NCBI GenBank assembly: GCA_012513815.1
Contig: JAAZBM010000014.1
Span: 440,568 to 504,567 of the forward strand
DNA from: Candidatus Sumerlaeota bacterium
GTDB lineage: Bacteria; Sumerlaeota; Sumerlaeia; Sumerlaeales; Sumerlaeaceae
Length of the DNA: 64,000 nucleotides
Direction: 5' to 3'
Under the pieces are notes generated by a model. The model was given only the letters and a program-made list of their open reading frames with translations, made no database searches and was not told where the DNA came from. The position numbers and the translations under genes were made by a program. Positions 63,596 to 64,000 of this stretch are shown here, piece by piece. Position 1 is the first letter of the stretch, and each line of letters starts with the position of its first letter.

Positions 63596-64000
63596 ATGTC
63601 GATGATGAAAAATAACAGCCGTTCGTTAGTGGCTGATTTTACAAAGGGCAGCGTGAGCCGACAATTAGTTTTGTTTGCGACGCCGCTGTTTTTATCCAAC
63701 TTGCTTCAGATTGCCTACAACATGGTTGACATGGTGATTGTCGGGCGCTACTGTGGCAAGGTTGGATTGTCCGGAGTATCGATTGGCGGTGATGTCGCCA
63801 ATTGTATGGCGTTCATCGCGATGGGCTTTTCCAATGCGGGTCAGGTGATCATCTCGCAATATCTTGGGGCCGGTCAGCGCGACCGTGTGGGGCGTTTCAT
63901 CGGCACGATGTGCAGTTTTCTCCTTGTGAGCGCCGCGCTCATCAGTGTCCTGTGTCTGGTCTTTGTCCACGACATTCTGCGCTTGATGAGCACGCCCACC
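63596..64000 (+). CDS. MATE-family efflux transporter, 3' end cut by the window edge
   Basis: The open frame runs from ATG 63596 to the window end (135 codons), so only the N-terminal part is seen. Two further Met codons follow at once (63602, 63605), and no clear ribosome binding site decides the start. The sequence matches MatE proteins: a basic start, then LVLFATPLFLSNLLQIAYNMVDMVIVGRY, a second helix region GGDVANCMAFIAMGFSNAGQVIISQYLGAGQRDRVG and a third hydrophobic stretch SFLLVSAALISVLCLVFVH. Such proteins are Na+ or H+ drug/sodium antiporters. The + strand here is G-rich, unlike most of the window. Function beyond the family is unknown. Confidence 0.88.
   Translation, partial: MSMMKNNSRSLVADFTKGSVSRQLVLFATPLFLSNLLQIAYNMVDMVIVGRYCGKVGLSGVSIGGDVANCMAFIAMGFSNAGQVIISQYLGAGQRDRVGRFIGTMCSFLLVSAALISVLCLVFVHDILRLMSTPT

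Noticed and set aside
1..64000. Mobile elements, CRISPR arrays, prophage or rRNA genes
   Set aside because: None was seen: no transposase or integrase motifs, no regularly spaced direct repeats and no rRNA sequence; only one tRNA gene was found.

Overview
The window looks like a chromosomal segment of an anaerobic, diderm (LPS-bearing) bacterium, most likely of the Planctomycetes-Verrucomicrobia-Chlamydiae superphylum and perhaps Lentisphaerota or Kiritimatiellota. This placement is inference from gene content: LPS genes (LptG/LptF-type permease, heptose adenylyltransferase RfaE2, O-antigen-ligase-like protein), two scattered GspF/PilC genes, a Ser/Thr kinase with a DWG motif and a sensor domain, hydroxylamine reductase (hybrid cluster protein), large secreted hydrolases, and an Asp23/AmaP pair. 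I see no transposase, integrase, CRISPR array, phage gene or rRNA. One tRNA (Ala, anticodon CGC) is present. Coding density is high and both strands are used about equally.

Layout. 0-2.6 kb: the 3' part of a family-4 glycosyltransferase, then glycyl-tRNA synthetase. 2.6-12.6 kb, minus strand: murD, a DUF4384-PEGA secreted protein, a GH31 glucosidase, a GT-C-like membrane protein, lptG and gspF. 12.9-13.4 kb: rpsT (GTG start) and a small lipoprotein. 13.5-20.6 kb, minus strand: an ABC ATPase, pyrB, a Cys-rich lipoprotein, hisH, nadE, gatC, a Tudor-like acidic protein, rfaE2, amaP and asp23. 20.8-29.7 kb, plus strand: an exported Gly-rich-tailed protein, a ComEA-like HhH protein, priA, nfeD, an SPFH protein, gltX, tilS and smpB. 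29.7-38.4 kb: an O-antigen-ligase/TPR protein, an SGNH hydrolase, agmatine deiminase, PBP1A and glgA. 38.5-43.6 kb: an NDP-sugar pyrophosphorylase with a PfkB kinase, rpmA and rplU, then an unknown membrane protein with a second gspF. 43.8-55.5 kb: hcp, clpB, a sensor Ser/Thr kinase, clpP, a TPR lipoprotein, glgC, pta and coaD. 55.5-64 kb: a GH26-type glycanase, tRNA-Ala, a 2034-residue secreted amidase-like protein and the start of a MATE transporter.

How the genes work together. Envelope building is the main theme: MurD and PBP1A for peptidoglycan; RfaE2, LptG, the GT-C-like enzyme and the ligase for LPS and surface glycans. A carbon-storage set (glgA, glgC, a nucleotidyltransferase, GH31) sits with pta and coaD. 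Translation and quality control are well represented (glyS, gltX, gatC, tilS, smpB, rpsT, rpmA, rplU, clpB, clpP). GH26 and the giant amidase-like protein suggest secreted polysaccharide or peptidoglycan processing, as expected of a gut or sediment saprophyte.

The most unusual items are: the giant protein, whose zinc-amidase domain is split by a golvesin-like domain; an NAD synthetase whose glutaminase domain has Trp where the catalytic Cys should be; an Asp23/AmaP pair beside LPS genes; a second gspF paired with an unknown single-pass protein; and a change of base skew near 61.8 kb. Several gene starts were reassigned from ribosome binding sites and family alignments (rpsT, the 13.2-kb lipoprotein, nadE, the 20.8-kb exported protein, priA, gltX, agmatine deiminase, hcp, clpB).
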